Shown here in pieces: positions 23,978-32,994 of a stretch of 64,000 nucleotides of DNA. The stretch covers positions 1 to 64,000 of the forward strand of contig NZ_CP023000.1 in assembly GCF_002277895.1 (NCBI RefSeq). Reading direction: 5' to 3'. The notes beneath the pieces were generated by a model. It did no database searches. It had not been told where the DNA came from and saw only the letters and a program-made list of their open reading frames with translations. Source of the DNA: Rhizobium sp. 11515TR. GTDB lineage: Bacteria; Pseudomonadota; Alphaproteobacteria; Rhizobiales; Rhizobiaceae. Numbering within the stretch: position 1 is the stretch's first letter; the number at the start of each line of letters is the position of its first letter. The translations under genes and the position numbers were made by a program.

Positions 23978-26377
23978 ATGCGCGTTCTTTTCATGTTTAC
24001 GGCCTGTCTCGTAGGGTTAATCGGCATCACCATCGCGTGCCTCGGTGCATGGCTGTTCGTACTCGGCGGCACGTCCTATTATCTGATCGCCGGCGTCATC
24101 CTTTTATGTGTTGCGGTGCTGTTATCCAGGCGAAGCGTCTTCGGCCCGTGGTTTTACACGTTATTGCTGATCGGAACGCTGGTATGGGCTCTGACCGAAT
24201 CCGTATTCGATGGCTGGGCGCTTATCCCGAGATTGGTCGCCCCGGCGGTTCTTGGCTTATGGATCTGGTCCCCTTGGATTGCCGGCCGCATCGAGCGCTT
24301 GGCAAGGGCAAGAATGATCCTCGTCGCCAATCTCGTTTTTGCATTGGCGATCCTGATCTTCGTCTTTGGCTCGGGTTATCGGATCAGCGAAGCCAGGACC
24401 ATCAATTTCGGCGATCCCGCCCGCTGGAAGGTCATGGATGGAGATCAGAGCGATGCTGGTTCAGCAGGCGATTGGGCCTACTATGGAGGCACGCCAGCGG
24501 GAGACCGGTATTCGTCTCTCGACAAAATCACGGCTGACAATGTCAACCTTTTGAAACAAGCATGGTCGTTCTCGACGGGCGACAAGCCGAGGCCGAGTGA
24601 GAATTCCAAAGGCAGGGAGTTCAGCTTTGAAGCGACCCCGATAAAGGTTGGAAATAGCCTCTATTTCTGTACGCCGCATCGCGAGGTTATCGCGCTCGAT
24701 TCAACGACGGGACAGCTGAAATGGCGTTATGATCCGGGCGGCGACATGTCGCACAACGTCTATCAAGCTTGCCGCGGGGTTTCATATTACGACGCCTCGT
24801 CTGTGGCATCCGCGGGAGCATGCGCGCACCGCATAATCTCGACGGCATCGGATCTTCCAAGGCTATTCGAACTCGATGCCGATACGGGCAAGCCCTGCGA
24901 GCAGTTCGGTGAGCAGGGAATGGTCGATTTGCGCGATCACATGGGGCCGGTTCCGCCAGGGTTTCATTTCATTTCCTCGCCGCCGCTTGTCCTGAACGGG
25001 CGTATAGTTCTGGGAGGATGGGTCTACGACAATCAGACCGTCGGCGAGCCTTCAGGCGTCATACGTGCCTTTGACGCAAACACCGGGCGACTTGCATGGT
25101 CGTGGGACATGGGAAAGAATCCCGCTAATAAGCCGCTTGGTGCAGATGAAACCTATACACGTGGAACGCCAAACGGCTGGGGCGTCTATACGGCCGATCC
25201 AAAGCTCAATCTCGTCTTCGTGCCCCTGGGCAACGCAACTCCGGACTATTTCGGAGGGCAGCGCAGATCTTTCGATGACCGCTACTCAAGCTCACTGGTG
25301 GCGCTGGACCTTACCACCGGGCAGGAGAGATGGCATTTTCAGACCGTGCATCATGATCTGTGGGATTTCGATCTTCCCGTGGGGCCATCGCTTGTCGATC
25401 TCCCCGACGATGGGGGCGGCAGTATCCCAGCGCTCGTTCAAACCAGCAAACAGGGCCAGCTTTTTCTTCTTGACCGCCGTGATGGCCATCCTTTGGCCGA
25501 GGTCGACGAGCGGCCGGTACCGCCGGGCGATATACCGGGCGAACGCTATTCGCCCACACAACCGTTTTCGACCGGCATGCCGCAATTGCTCGCGCCCAAG
25601 CTTCGAGAAACGGATATGTGGGGTGCAACTCCCATCGATCAGCTTCTCTGCCGGATCTCCTTTCGGCGGATGCGGGACGACGGTTTGTTTACGCCGCCAG
25701 GATTGAAACCGACCATCGGCTGGCCAGCCTTCGACGGGACTTCCGATTGGTATGGCGCGACGATCGATCCAGAACGCAAACTCTTGTTTATCAATACGAC
25801 ATTCATGCCGTTTCAACTGCAGATGCTTCCCTATGCGTCTGCTCTCGCCAAAGGGCTCTTCGCGCCATGGGGCGGATGGAAGCAGCCATATCCTCAGCCT
25901 GACTTCCAAAATAATCCCGAGCATGGCACGCCTTTTTCCATTGTCGTCAAAGCTTGGCTCGGTGTGCTTGACATTCCCTGTACCCGCCCGCCTTGGGGTC
26001 AGATGCAGGCGATCGATTTGTTGACAAGAAAGGTCGCCTGGCAGCGTCCTCTGGGAACGACAGAGGATATGGGGCCATTTGGACTGCGCCTGCCCTTTGG
26101 TCTGCCCACGGGAATATTCAGCATGGGCGGGAGTGTTGCGACACGTAGCGGCTTGATCTTCATCGCTGCGACGACGGATCAATATATCCGGGCGCTCGAT
26201 GGCAAGACGGGAAAGGTCGTCTGGCAGTTTCACCTGCCGGCAGGTGGAAACGCCACCCCCTTGACCTATCTCGGCTCGGACGGAAGACAATATGTCGTCG
26301 TTGCAGCTGGCGGGCACGGCGGCGTGCAGTCGCGCAACGGTGACGAAATCGTAGCGTTTGCGTTGCCGCATCGCTAG
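23978..26377 (+). CDS. gcd: Membrane-bound PQQ-dependent glucose/quinate/shikimate-type dehydrogenase
   Basis: A protein of 799 residues with the plan of E. coli Gcd. About five transmembrane helices (residues 1-135) bind ubiquinone. Then a periplasmic eight-bladed quinoprotein propeller carries ITADNVNLLKQAW, YQACRGVSYYD, GVIRAFDANTGRLAWSWDMG, TVHHDLWDFDLPVGPSLVDL, DMWGATPIDQLLCR and the end block VVAAGGHGGVQSRNGDEIVA. It oxidises an aldose or cyclic alcohol in the periplasm and passes electrons to ubiquinone. Glucose is the usual substrate, but quinate or shikimate cannot be excluded. GGGAGGAG lies 5 nt before ATG 23978. No pqq genes are nearby. Its neighbour, the alternative complex III operon, could re-oxidise the quinol. 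Confidence 0.9.
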   Translation: MRVLFMFTACLVGLIGITIACLGAWLFVLGGTSYYLIAGVILLCVAVLLSRRSVFGPWFYTLLLIGTLVWALTESVFDGWALIPRLVAPAVLGLWIWSPWIAGRIERLARARMILVANLVFALAILIFVFGSGYRISEARTINFGDPARWKVMDGDQSDAGSAGDWAYYGGTPAGDRYSSLDKITADNVNLLKQAWSFSTGDKPRPSENSKGREFSFEATPIKVGNSLYFCTPHREVIALDSTTGQLKWRYDPGGDMSHNVYQACRGVSYYDASSVASAGACAHRIISTASDLPRLFELDADTGKPCEQFGEQGMVDLRDHMGPVPPGFHFISSPPLVLNGRIVLGGWVYDNQTVGEPSGVIRAFDANTGRLAWSWDMGKNPANKPLGADETYTRGTPNGWGVYTADPKLNLVFVPLGNATPDYFGGQRRSFDDRYSSSLVALDLTTGQERWHFQTVHHDLWDFDLPVGPSLVDLPDDGGGSIPALVQTSKQGQLFLLDRRDGHPLAEVDERPVPPGDIPGERYSPTQPFSTGMPQLLAPKLRETDMWGATPIDQLLCRISFRRMRDDGLFTPPGLKPTIGWPAFDGTSDWYGATIDPERKLLFINTTFMPFQLQMLPYASALAKGLFAPWGGWKQPYPQPDFQNNPEHGTPFSIVVKAWLGVLDIPCTRPPWGQMQAIDLLTRKVAWQRPLGTTEDMGPFGLRLPFGLPTGIFSMGGSVATRSGLIFIAATTDQYIRALDGKTGKVVWQFHLPAGGNATPLTYLGSDGRQYVVVAAGGHGGVQSRNGDEIVAFALPHR

Positions 26378-26525
26378 GTTTGGAAGCAATTTACCCTCCA
26401 GGGCGGTGTTTGGCCAGGCCTCTTGCCTTGCAATTCGGTTTCCAACGGAGCTGGCTATGTAACGGAGACCCGGTCGAACGCCGAAGAAGGAACTGCGAAT
26501 GACCATCTCGACTTTGGCGGGGTCG

Positions 26526-26729
26526 TCAATCGTCACCCTTTTGTTTCAGGGCGTCGGACACGCGGCGCTTGCGTGGATGATCAATATTTTCGCCGTGGGC
26601 ATCGCGCGCTTTTTCACCGCCATCCTTGGCCGGCAGATATCCAGCCGGCTTTGATCCAGCGGGTCCTTCCCATCGTGGCGATTGATCCGTCGTTCCTGGT
26701 GCGCCTTCACGAGGTTGCTGATGTTTCAT
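26526..26729 (-). CDS. Small hydrophilic stress-type protein (67 aa)
   Basis: A protein of 67 residues, unrecognised and highly polar, rich in Lys, Asp, Gly and Pro, with no hydrophobic stretch. Examples are QSPRWEGPAGSKPAGYLPA and DHPRKRRVSDALKQKGDD. Two signals support it as real. GAGGAGG sits 7 nt before ATG 26729, and an EcfG-type promoter on the same strand at 26817-26841 puts the transcript start about 80 nt upstream. A competing plus-strand frame (26499-26654) has a weaker site and no promoter. It lies between two rightward genes, divergent from the alternative complex III operon. It is probably disordered and stress-induced. Confidence 0.62.
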   Translation of the reverse strand: MKHQQPREGAPGTTDQSPRWEGPAGSKPAGYLPAKDGGEKARDAHGENIDHPRKRRVSDALKQKGDD

Positions 26730-26816
26730 GGCCGGGCCTCCTCTAGCATGTATTTTTAGCGTGTATTTTGTGGCGGTCGCGGCAGCGAGCAGCGACGGGT
26801 CCGCCTTCGTTCTTAA

Positions 26817-26841
26817 AACCGCCTGCGGTCCGTATTGTTCC
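26817..26841 (-). promoter_or_regulatory. EcfG-type promoter for the 67-aa protein
   Basis: The minus strand reads GGAAC, 16 nt, GGTT (plus-strand AACC 26817-26820, GTTCC 26837-26841). It is divergent from the copy at 26893-26917. Confidence 0.7.
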
Positions 26842-26892
26842 TAGCAAACTGGGATGGGGATGCGCCGTCTGTGGACAGCACTACAGACGGGT

Positions 26893-26917
26893 GGAACTTT
26901 CAAACCCGGTTTTCGTT
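26893..26917 (+). promoter_or_regulatory. EcfG-type promoter for the alternative complex III/oxidase operon
   Basis: GGAAC 26893-26897, 16 nt, CGTT 26914-26917: a full consensus match. The predicted start near 26925 is about 28 nt before GTG 26953 and excludes the upstream ATG at 26854. Confidence 0.83.
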
Positions 26918-26952
26918 TGACCTCATTGCGAGGGCGAATTCAGGGGAATTCC

Positions 26953-27621
26953 GTGGCGCAGATCTTTACGGCATCGGCTGATACGAGGTTGCGCGCGTCC
27001 CTGCTTGTTGCGGCCATCCTGATATTTCTGATCGTCCTGTTTGTCGGCGGATATGCGAGTTCCAGCTATGGCACCCTGGTCGGTTGGGTGCAGGATCAGC
27101 CGGTTCCCTTCAGCCATGAGCACCACGTGGCAGGTCTCGGTATCGACTGTCGGTATTGTCACACCTCCGTCGAGACAAGCGCCCGCGCGGGATTGCCAGC
27201 GACATATATCTGCATGAGTTGCCACTCGCAGATCTGGACCGGCGCTGGCATGCTGGCGCCGGTCCGACACAGCCTCGCGGCCAATGTGCCGCTCACATGG
27301 AACCGCGTCAGCCGGTTACCCGACTATGTCTACTTCAACCATTCGATCCATGTTGCCCGCGGTGTTGCCTGCGTAACCTGCCACGGGCGGGTTGATCGGA
27401 TGCCGCTGATGACGCGCGCACAGCCCTTCCAGATGCAGTGGTGCCTGGATTGCCATCGAAATCCGGCACCCAATCTGCGCCCGCCTGATCAGGTGACACG
27501 CATGGACTGGTCAGACTGGGACGCCAATCCTGAGCAGCACAAGGATTTCGGCGCGCAGGTGATGAAGGCCTATGGCATCGAACCGAGGAAACTCATCCAA
27601 TGCAATATCTGTCACAGGTGA
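26953..27621 (+). CDS. actA: Alternative complex III pentaheme cytochrome c subunit ActA
   Basis: A protein of 222 residues from GTG 26953 (GGGGA upstream). The start VAQIFTASADTRLRAS fits the MAQIF-type N-terminus I recall for ActA. One membrane anchor lies at about 14-33. Five CxxCH heme motifs follow: CRYCH (66-70), CMSCH (87-91), CVTCH (140-144), CLDCH (164-168) and CNICH at the very end (217-221). ActA passes electrons from quinol oxidation in the Act complex towards the monoheme subunits and oxidase on the periplasmic side. It is the first gene of a 12-gene unit running to 38763. Position 26854 as an alternative start is rejected because of the promoter between. Confidence 0.92.
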   Translation: MAQIFTASADTRLRASLLVAAILIFLIVLFVGGYASSSYGTLVGWVQDQPVPFSHEHHVAGLGIDCRYCHTSVETSARAGLPATYICMSCHSQIWTGAGMLAPVRHSLAANVPLTWNRVSRLPDYVYFNHSIHVARGVACVTCHGRVDRMPLMTRAQPFQMQWCLDCHRNPAPNLRPPDQVTRMDWSDWDANPEQHKDFGAQVMKAYGIEPRKLIQCNICHR

Positions 27622-27625
27622 TCCG

Positions 27626-30577
27626 ATGATAGATCGTCCGGTTCAAAAAAACACCGTCCGCGAGCGGCTGACCGGCAAGTCGGGGAAGCATTTCTGGCGG
27701 GCATTGGAGGAGCTTGCCGATACGGAGGAGTTTCACCGCTTCTCGCGACGCGAATTTCCGTTGTTGCATGGCAACGGTATTGTGATCGATCGCCGCTCAC
27801 TCTTGAAGATCATGGCAGCATCGCTTGCGCTCTCAGGTCTTTCAGCTTGCAAGGGCGAGGAGGACGAGGAGGCGCTCCCATACGTCCAGGCGCCCCAAGC
27901 TGTGAGCGTCGGCGTTGCCAAGTGGTTTGCAACTGCCGTGACCTTTGGCGGTTACGCGCAGCCTATTCTCGGCAAGACCTTCACCGGCAGACCGGTCAAG
28001 CTGGAAGGCAATCCCGATCATCCCGTATCCGGCGGCGCCACCGATGCCTTCACGCAGGCCTCACTCCTCGGCCTCTACGATCCCGGTCGCTCGCAAACAC
28101 CGCTTCATCTGGGCAAGCCCGCCGATTGGGACGCATTCGATGCCGAGATGGCGGCGAAAGCTGATGAACTGGACAAGACTAAAGGGGAGGGGTTCCGGCT
28201 GCTGACCGCACCTTTCAGTTCGCCGACCCTGCGCCGCCAGATCGAGGCGATGATGCAGCGGTGGCCAAAGGCACGCTGGCATATCTGCGATCCATTGCCC
28301 AACACGGCACGATTGAACGCGACGCAGCGCATTTTCGGTCGCCCTCTGGAGTTTCAGCCAGCATTCGCCGCCGCCGAGACCATCGTCAGCCTCGATGACG
28401 ATTTCCTCGGCCCAGGTCCGTGGCAGACGCCATATGCCCGTGCCTTTGCCGATCGCCGGCTGATGCGCCAACACATGCGGGGGCCGAGCCGGCTATTCGT
28501 GGCCGAACCGACACCTTCGGCCACTGGGGCGGTTGCCGATATGCACCTTGTCGCCTCACATTCGGGAATGGATCGCCTGCTGCGCGCCATAGGCGCCCAG
28601 ATCGGTCTCAAGAGTCTGGGGGATGTCAGCCTCGCTGACCACGAGCGGCAATGGGTGATGGCTGCCTCATCCGCCCTTCAAGCATCCAAGGCCAATGGCT
28701 TGCTACTGATCGGCGCCCATCATGGAGACGATCTTCAGGCGCTTGCTTTGCTGATCAATGAGAGCTTGGAAAGTCTCGGAAACACGCTTCGTTTCTCGGA
28801 GCCGGTCAATGCCCAAGCGCCGGACGGCCCGCGATCACTCGACATTCTGACCGCCGACATGACCGCCGGCAACGTGTCGACACTGGCGGTCGTCGGCACC
28901 GATCCCGCGTATTTTGCGCCGGCCGATCTCGCATTCCGCGATGCCTTGCAGAAGGTGAAGTTCCGCATTCACGCCGGGCTCTATGTCGACGAAACGGCGT
29001 CTCTTTCGCATTGGCATGTGCCACTTCAGCATGACCTTGAAAGCTGGAGCGACGCGCGAGCTGCCGACGGCAGCGTGACATTGATCCAGCCGTTGGTCCG
29101 GCCGTTCTATGCGGTGCGTGCGGCACATGTCGTGCTTGAAACACTGATGGGCCGCACGTCGAGCGATAGAGATCTGGTGCAGCACACCTGGCGCGCGGCC
29201 TGGGATGGAGAGTTCGACGAGCGCTGGCGCGATGCACTCTCTCGCGGCTTCGTTTCGGGCAGTGCCGCACCGCCGCTCGTCCCGGCCGTTCTGGAGCACG
29301 CGGTCCCGCAGGCTGCGCCGGACGCCTCTTCCGGCCTGTCCTTGGTCATCCGTCCTGATGCCGGTGTCTGGGACGGCACCCTCTCGGAAAATGCCTGGGC
29401 GCAGGAGACACCCCGGCCTCTGACCAAGATCACATGGGGCAATGTGATCCTCGTCAGCCCGCAATTTGCATCGGAACGGCAACTGGAAAGCGGCGCCGAA
29501 GTCAGATTGACGGCAGGAGGCGCTTCCATTCACGGGCCTATCTGGATCATGCCGGGTCAGGAAGGCAATACGATCGCCATTACGCTCGGTTATGGACGCA
29601 AGCTGAAGGATTCCATAGCGGCCGGTCTTGGCTATGACGCCTACGGCCTGCGGCGATCGGCAACGCTTTGGCATATCGCCGGCGTCACGATCGAGCCGAC
29701 AGGCAAGGTGCTACAGGTGGCAACGACGCAATTGCACCAGGCGATCGACGGTTTCGATTTCATCCGGACGGTCGAGGTTGGACAGCTCGATCGGCAGTCC
29801 CGGCCGGATCAGAAGCAACAGCCGCCATCGCTCTATCCGGACAGGCCGATATCTGATCCGTCCTGGGGCATGTCGATCGATCTCGATCTTTGCATCGGCT
29901 GCAATGCCTGCGTGACCGCCTGTCAGGCTGAAAACAACATTCCGGTGGTCGGCAAGGAGCTTGTGGCCGAAGGGCGGCAAATGCATTGGCTGCGGATCGA
30001 TCATTATCATGAAGGCGATGGAACGGCGCCGAAGTCCTATTTTCAGCCGGTCCCCTGCATGCATTGCGAGCAGGCGCCTTGCGAGATGGGCTGTCCCGTC
30101 AATGCAGCCGTCCATAGCATCGATGGCCTGAACCTGCAGGTCTATAATCGCTGCATCGGCACACGAACCTGCTCTTCCTACTGTCCCTATAAGGTGCGCC
30201 GTTTCAATTGGTTCGACTTGACCAGTGACGATGCGGAGTCGGTCAAAGCCATGCGCAATCCGGATGTGACGGTGCGCAGCCGCGGCGTCATGGAAAAATG
30301 CACCTATTGCGTCCAGCGTATCGCCGAGGCACGGATCGTGGCCGACAAGGAGGGCCGGCCGATCCGCGATGGCGAGATCGTTACAGCCTGCCAGCAAGCC
30401 TGTCCGACACAGGCGATTACCTTCGGCAATGTTGCAGACCCCAATTCCGGCGTCAGTCGGCTCAAGGCCGGTTTCCGTGACTATAGCCTGCTCGAGGAAG
30501 CGAACACCCGGCCGCGAACGACCTATCTCGCCCGGATCGAAGATCCGTCCCTCGGAAAGACGGAGGCGGCGGGATGA
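27626..30577 (+). CDS. actB: Alternative complex III iron-sulfur subunit ActB (molybdopterin-oxidoreductase-like)
   Basis: A protein of 983 residues. A twin-arginine-type signal (DRRSLLKIMAASLALSGLSA, about 55-74) directs it to the periplasm, and the Cys that follows could also be lipidated. Residues about 80-740 resemble a molybdopterin oxidoreductase; in the Act complex this domain is known to lack the cofactor. The C-terminal ferredoxin part has CIGCNACVTACQAEN, PCMHCEQAPCEMGCP, RCIGTRTCSSYCPYKVRRF and KCTYCVQRI followed by ACQQACPTQA, enough for four iron-sulfur clusters. It follows actA by 4 nt and overlaps actC by 4 nt. Confidence 0.92.
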   Translation: MIDRPVQKNTVRERLTGKSGKHFWRALEELADTEEFHRFSRREFPLLHGNGIVIDRRSLLKIMAASLALSGLSACKGEEDEEALPYVQAPQAVSVGVAKWFATAVTFGGYAQPILGKTFTGRPVKLEGNPDHPVSGGATDAFTQASLLGLYDPGRSQTPLHLGKPADWDAFDAEMAAKADELDKTKGEGFRLLTAPFSSPTLRRQIEAMMQRWPKARWHICDPLPNTARLNATQRIFGRPLEFQPAFAAAETIVSLDDDFLGPGPWQTPYARAFADRRLMRQHMRGPSRLFVAEPTPSATGAVADMHLVASHSGMDRLLRAIGAQIGLKSLGDVSLADHERQWVMAASSALQASKANGLLLIGAHHGDDLQALALLINESLESLGNTLRFSEPVNAQAPDGPRSLDILTADMTAGNVSTLAVVGTDPAYFAPADLAFRDALQKVKFRIHAGLYVDETASLSHWHVPLQHDLESWSDARAADGSVTLIQPLVRPFYAVRAAHVVLETLMGRTSSDRDLVQHTWRAAWDGEFDERWRDALSRGFVSGSAAPPLVPAVLEHAVPQAAPDASSGLSLVIRPDAGVWDGTLSENAWAQETPRPLTKITWGNVILVSPQFASERQLESGAEVRLTAGGASIHGPIWIMPGQEGNTIAITLGYGRKLKDSIAAGLGYDAYGLRRSATLWHIAGVTIEPTGKVLQVATTQLHQAIDGFDFIRTVEVGQLDRQSRPDQKQQPPSLYPDRPISDPSWGMSIDLDLCIGCNACVTACQAENNIPVVGKELVAEGRQMHWLRIDHYHEGDGTAPKSYFQPVPCMHCEQAPCEMGCPVNAAVHSIDGLNLQVYNRCIGTRTCSSYCPYKVRRFNWFDLTSDDAESVKAMRNPDVTVRSRGVMEKCTYCVQRIAEARIVADKEGRPIRDGEIVTACQQACPTQAITFGNVADPNSGVSRLKAGFRDYSLLEEANTRPRTTYLARIEDPSLGKTEAAG

Positions 30578-31911
30578 GCGAGAAAATTCGCAAACGGGAC
30601 GCTGCAGCCGCGGAGCGGATCACGCGGATCCCGTTGAAATATCCGGCGCCTCGCGCATGGTGGATATGCTTCGCATTTTCCCTGCTCCTGCTTTTATCCT
30701 TTGCGGTTTCGGCGGCGGTGCTTCTCATTTCCGGCGTCGGCGTCTGGGGCAACAATATCCCCGTCAATTGGGGTCTGGCGATTGCCAACTACATCTGGTT
30801 CCTCGGCATCGGGCACGCCGGGACGTTGATCTCGGCAATGCTGCTTCTATTGGGTGCTCACTGGCGTAATTCGCTCAACCGCTTTGCCGAAGCGATGACG
30901 CTGTTTGCCGTCATCTGCGCCGGCCTCTATCCCATCCTGCATCTTGGCCGACCATGGTTCTTCTACTGGATCGCGCCCTATCCCAATACGATGACGATTT
31001 CGCCGCAGTTCAAGAGCCCGCTGAGCTGGGATTTTTTCGCTGTGCTGACCTATCTCACTGTTTCCATACTGTTTTGGTATATCGGCATTATCCCGGATCT
31101 TGCCGCAGTGCGCGACCGCGCCAAGCGACGCTGGCAGCAGGTGATTTACGGGCTTGCGGCGCTCGGCTGGCGGGGGTCTGCCCGGCACTGGGCACGATGG
31201 AACCAGGCCTACAGGCTGACAGCGGCGATTGCCATTCCGCTCGTGGTCTCGGTTCATTCGGAAATTTCGCTTCTCTTTGCCGCCGGTCCGATACCGGGCT
31301 GGACCTCCACGGTCTTCCCGCCCTATTTCGTGCTTGGGGCCGCTTTTTCCGGTTTCGCCGTCGTCGCCATGATCGCCGTCGTGCTGCGCCACGCCCTCGG
31401 TCTTGGCATGCTGGTCACCGACCGCCATCTCGACTTGCTCGGACGCTTCCTGCTCGCAACCGGCCTGATGACGGCCTACGGCTATGTCGCAGAAGCGTTC
31501 GACAGCCTTTACGGCGGCGAATTGCAGGATGTGGGAACGCTTATGGACCGGCTGGTCGGCGCCTATGCCTTCAGCTATTGGGGTGCCGTCATTCTGAATT
31601 TCCTACCGCTGCAGCTGTTATGGTTCGAAAGCGTCAGACGCCAGCCGCTCATGCTCTTCCTGATCGGCCTGTCCGTCACGATCGGCATGTGGTTCGAGCG
31701 TTACATGTTGCTGACGACGTCGTTATATCGCGATTATCTGGTTTCCTCCTGGGGCCAATATCATACGAGCGTTTGGGAATGGGGCCTTTATGCCGGAATG
31801 CTCGGCGTCTTTCTGACGCCGTTCCTTCTCTTTGTGCGCTTCCTGCCTGTCATCTCCACATTTGAAGTGGAAGAGGCTTTACGCGAGACGGGGGATTTGA
31901 GGCATGCGTGA
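30574..31911 (+). CDS. actC: Alternative complex III membrane subunit ActC (NrfD-like)
   Basis: A protein of 445 residues with about ten hydrophobic helices and the polysulfide-reductase NrfD fold expected of ActC. It binds and oxidises menaquinol or ubiquinol at the periplasmic side of the membrane. Typical blocks are NYIWFLGIGHAGTLISA, HLGRPWFFYW and PLVVSVHSEISLLFA. The Lys-rich N-terminus is cytoplasmic. Its ATG overlaps the actB stop and its end overlaps actD by 8 nt. With ActF it makes up the large membrane pair of the complex. Confidence 0.9.
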   Translation: MSEKIRKRDAAAAERITRIPLKYPAPRAWWICFAFSLLLLLSFAVSAAVLLISGVGVWGNNIPVNWGLAIANYIWFLGIGHAGTLISAMLLLLGAHWRNSLNRFAEAMTLFAVICAGLYPILHLGRPWFFYWIAPYPNTMTISPQFKSPLSWDFFAVLTYLTVSILFWYIGIIPDLAAVRDRAKRRWQQVIYGLAALGWRGSARHWARWNQAYRLTAAIAIPLVVSVHSEISLLFAAGPIPGWTSTVFPPYFVLGAAFSGFAVVAMIAVVLRHALGLGMLVTDRHLDLLGRFLLATGLMTAYGYVAEAFDSLYGGELQDVGTLMDRLVGAYAFSYWGAVILNFLPLQLLWFESVRRQPLMLFLIGLSVTIGMWFERYMLLTTSLYRDYLVSSWGQYHTSVWEWGLYAGMLGVFLTPFLLFVRFLPVISTFEVEEALRETGDLRHA

Positions 31912-32464
31912 GCCGCGTCCCGGAGGAGATCTGTTTGGGCTGCTGGCCGAATTCGACAGGCCAGAGCGTCTGGTCGAGGCGGTGAAACGCGCGCGGAAGG
32001 CGGGCTTTACCGCCATGGAGGCATACTCGCCCTATCCTGTCGAAGAACTGACGGAGGCGCTCGGCTTCGAGGAGAACATCGTGCCGTGGCTGACTTTGGC
32101 AGGCGGCATCTTCGGCGCAGCGCTCGGCTACGGACTGCAACTCTATACCAACTACGCCTATCCGATCGAAATCGGCGGTCGTCCGCTCTATCCCTGGCAG
32201 TCCTTCATGCTCATCACCTTCGAACTCACGGTTCTTTTTGCCGTGCTTTCGGCAATTTTCGGCATGTTGCTTCTGAATCGCTTGCCGCGGCTGCATCATC
32301 CGCTGTTCGACATCGAGGCATTTCAGCTCGGACAGTCCGACAAGTTCTTTCTCATCATCCTCAGTAACGACGAGCGTTTCCATTCGAAGCGCACCCGCAC
32401 CTTCCTTGACATGCTCGATCCAGTCCGCGTGGAAGCCGTCGAGCATACGGAGCAACCGGAATGA
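31904..32464 (+). CDS. actD: Alternative complex III membrane subunit ActD (DUF3341)
   Basis: A protein of 186 residues. The N-terminal soluble part has LLAEFDRPERLVEAVKRARK and AYSPYPVEELTEAL, characteristic of DUF3341/ActD. Two transmembrane helices lie at about 63-83 and 100-122. The C-terminus has FFLIILSNDERF, the family's terminal strand. It is a structural subunit of the quinol oxidoreductase complex in the inner membrane, with no cofactor. It overlaps actC by 8 nt and actE by 4 nt. Confidence 0.9.
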   Translation: MREPRPGGDLFGLLAEFDRPERLVEAVKRARKAGFTAMEAYSPYPVEELTEALGFEENIVPWLTLAGGIFGAALGYGLQLYTNYAYPIEIGGRPLYPWQSFMLITFELTVLFAVLSAIFGMLLLNRLPRLHHPLFDIEAFQLGQSDKFFLIILSNDERFHSKRTRTFLDMLDPVRVEAVEHTEQPE

Positions 32465-32994
32465 GGTGCGGCCTTCTCATTCTTGCGCCGATGCTTCTGC
32501 TTGCCGGCTGCGATGACATGAACCATCAGCCGCGCTATGATTCCTACGAAAAGAGCCGGCTCTTTGCCGATGGCAAAGCCTTGCAGGCGCCACCGGATGG
32601 AACGATCGCACGAGACGATCTTCAGAATGCGCAGGCGCTTGCCGATCGTCCAGCGATGAATATCGAGCTTCTTCAGCGCGGGCAGCAGGAATTCGGCATC
32701 TATTGCACGCCCTGTCACGACACCGCCGGCTACGGCAATGGCACGGTGCCCGCGCGAGGCTTTCCCCATCCGCCGAGCTTCCACATCGACCGACTGCGAC
32801 AGGCGCCATCTCGTTATTTCGTTGAGGTGATCTCCAAGGGCCACGGCGTGATGTATTCCTATGGGGATCGTGTTTCTCCACGGGATCGCTGGGCGATCGC
32901 GGCGTATATCCGGGCGCTGCAGCTAAGTCAGGGCGCCAGTGTTGCGAGCCTGCCGCCGGAGGATCAGGCGCAGCTGAAGAGGGTAGGGTCATGA
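32461..32994 (+). CDS. actE: Alternative complex III monoheme cytochrome c subunit ActE
   Basis: A protein of 177 residues. LLLAGCDD at about 13-20 is a lipobox, so the mature protein is a lipid-anchored periplasmic protein starting with Cys. CTPCHD (about 82-87) is the single heme c motif, and GVMYSYGDRV supplies the likely Met ligand. ActE receives electrons from ActA and hands them to the terminal oxidase. It sits between actD and actF with ATGA overlaps. The length is normal for the family. Confidence 0.92.
   Translation: MRCGLLILAPMLLLAGCDDMNHQPRYDSYEKSRLFADGKALQAPPDGTIARDDLQNAQALADRPAMNIELLQRGQQEFGIYCTPCHDTAGYGNGTVPARGFPHPPSFHIDRLRQAPSRYFVEVISKGHGVMYSYGDRVSPRDRWAIAAYIRALQLSQGASVASLPPEDQAQLKRVGS

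Noticed and set aside
26499-26654. Plus-strand 51-codon hydrophobic frame with AAGGA upstream
   Set aside because: No promoter motif fits it, and the opposite strand has a stronger ribosome site plus an EcfG-type promoter in proper register.
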